A stretch of DNA of 5,470 nt. Origin: Actinomycetota bacterium (GTDB lineage: Bacteria > Actinomycetota > CADDZG01 > WHSQ01). The notes beneath the pieces were generated by a model, which had not been told where the DNA came from, made no database searches, and saw nothing but the letters and a program-made list of their open reading frames with translations. Below are positions 5,082 to 5,470 of the stretch, piece by piece; position 1 is the stretch's first letter; every line of letters starts with the position of its first letter. The position numbers and the translations under genes were made by a program. The DNA is taken from NCBI GenBank assembly GCA_016781115.1, contig JADDQX010000105.1, forward strand, positions 1 to 5,470, read 5' to 3'.

Positions 5082-5470
5082 TTACCAGATCCATGGGATC
5101 AGCTCGCGGAGGTGGAACGTCTCCCATGCGGGGGGTGGGTCGGGCGTATGACCGTCGAGGTCGGTCCCGTACCAGTCGGTGTACCAACCTTGCGAACCGC
5201 CCTCGGGCATCACCACGATGAACGGTGGCAGGCTGTACTTCTGCGTCGCGGCATCGGAGACCCGTTGCACCTGACCAAGGACCCTCCAACCTTGCTAGTC
5301 ACCGGCGCCTCCGTGCAGGAGGTACAAGACGGGATACCGGGTAGCGCCGCTGGCGTCATAGCCCCGTGGGAGCAGAACGTTCGCGTGCACCGACCGGTTT
5401 AGCGCCGGCACATCGAGCGTGAGATCGGTCATCCGCCCGTCGGTGTCCGCGTAGGTGTTGGCGCCTTGCA
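5082..5470 (-). pseudogene. Decayed alpha/beta-hydrolase esterase gene (nonsense codon, 3' truncated; 5' end outside window)
   Basis: The minus-strand frame starting at 5468 encodes the N-terminal half of a secreted or cytosolic esterase of the esterase-D / antigen-85-like superfamily: LTLDVPALNRSVHANVLLP, then RYPVLYLLHGGAGD, then FIVVMPEGGSQGWYTDWYG, then FHLRELIPWI. LLHGG is the oxyanion-hole region. An in-frame TAG (5297-5295) follows LLHGGAGD, where the family commonly has an aromatic residue, and the same frame continues with good similarity on the other side. After LIPWI (to 5088) the family normally runs on to an arginine/tyrosine stretch and the nucleophile motif G-x-S-M-G-G. Here the frame meets TAA at 5084-5082 and no such motif is found in any minus-strand frame downstream. 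The catalytic serine is therefore lost, and any translated product would be inactive. Confidence 0.8.

Noticed and set aside
1..5470. CRISPR array, rRNA genes or insertion-sequence ends
   Set aside because: I found no regularly spaced direct repeats, rRNA-like blocks or paired terminal inverted repeats flanking a transposase.

Overview
The window looks like a piece of a high-GC actinobacterial chromosome. The evidence is a composition near 60 percent GC, GTG starts, GGAGG-type ribosome binding sites, an ECF sigma factor followed by a TatA-like-free, arginine-rich single-pass membrane protein, and sec-exported proteins. All five intact genes lie on the minus strand. No genus can be assigned from the sequence.

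Layout from left to right. Positions 1-430 hold only weak or decayed coding signals on the plus strand: a possible 3' gene end, then a frame-disrupted remnant. Positions 430-1431 (minus) encode a complete tyrosine recombinase with all catalytic residues. Its start region lies inside a 28-bp imperfect palindrome with the 11-6-11 layout of Xer/dif sites. Upstream of it, 1607-1802 (minus), three single-base indels break what reads as an excisionase-type helix-turn-helix gene. This left third therefore looks like an eroded integrative element that still has an intact recombinase and perhaps its core site.

Positions 1871-3239 (minus) hold an ECF sigma factor and an overlapping downstream gene for a single-pass membrane protein, probably its regulator although it has no zinc anti-sigma motif. 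After a gene-free stretch (3240-3725), a second operon (3726-4929, minus) encodes a secreted RTX-like acidic repeat protein followed 10 bases later by a secreted protein. The second secreted protein is clearly paralogous to the ectodomain of the sigma-linked membrane protein. Both consist of two tandem units with the same W / C / D-x-x-G / C spacing, so there are four related units across the two proteins. The inference is a cell-surface signalling cassette in which a secreted relative of the sensor domain, with a probable calcium-binding partner, may act on or be controlled by the sigma/membrane-protein pair.

The right end (5082-5470, minus) is a decayed alpha/beta-hydrolase esterase gene. 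It has an in-frame TAG just after the oxyanion-region LHGG motif and loses family similarity before the catalytic serine motif. A perfect 7-6-7 inverted repeat lies between it and the secreted-protein operon.
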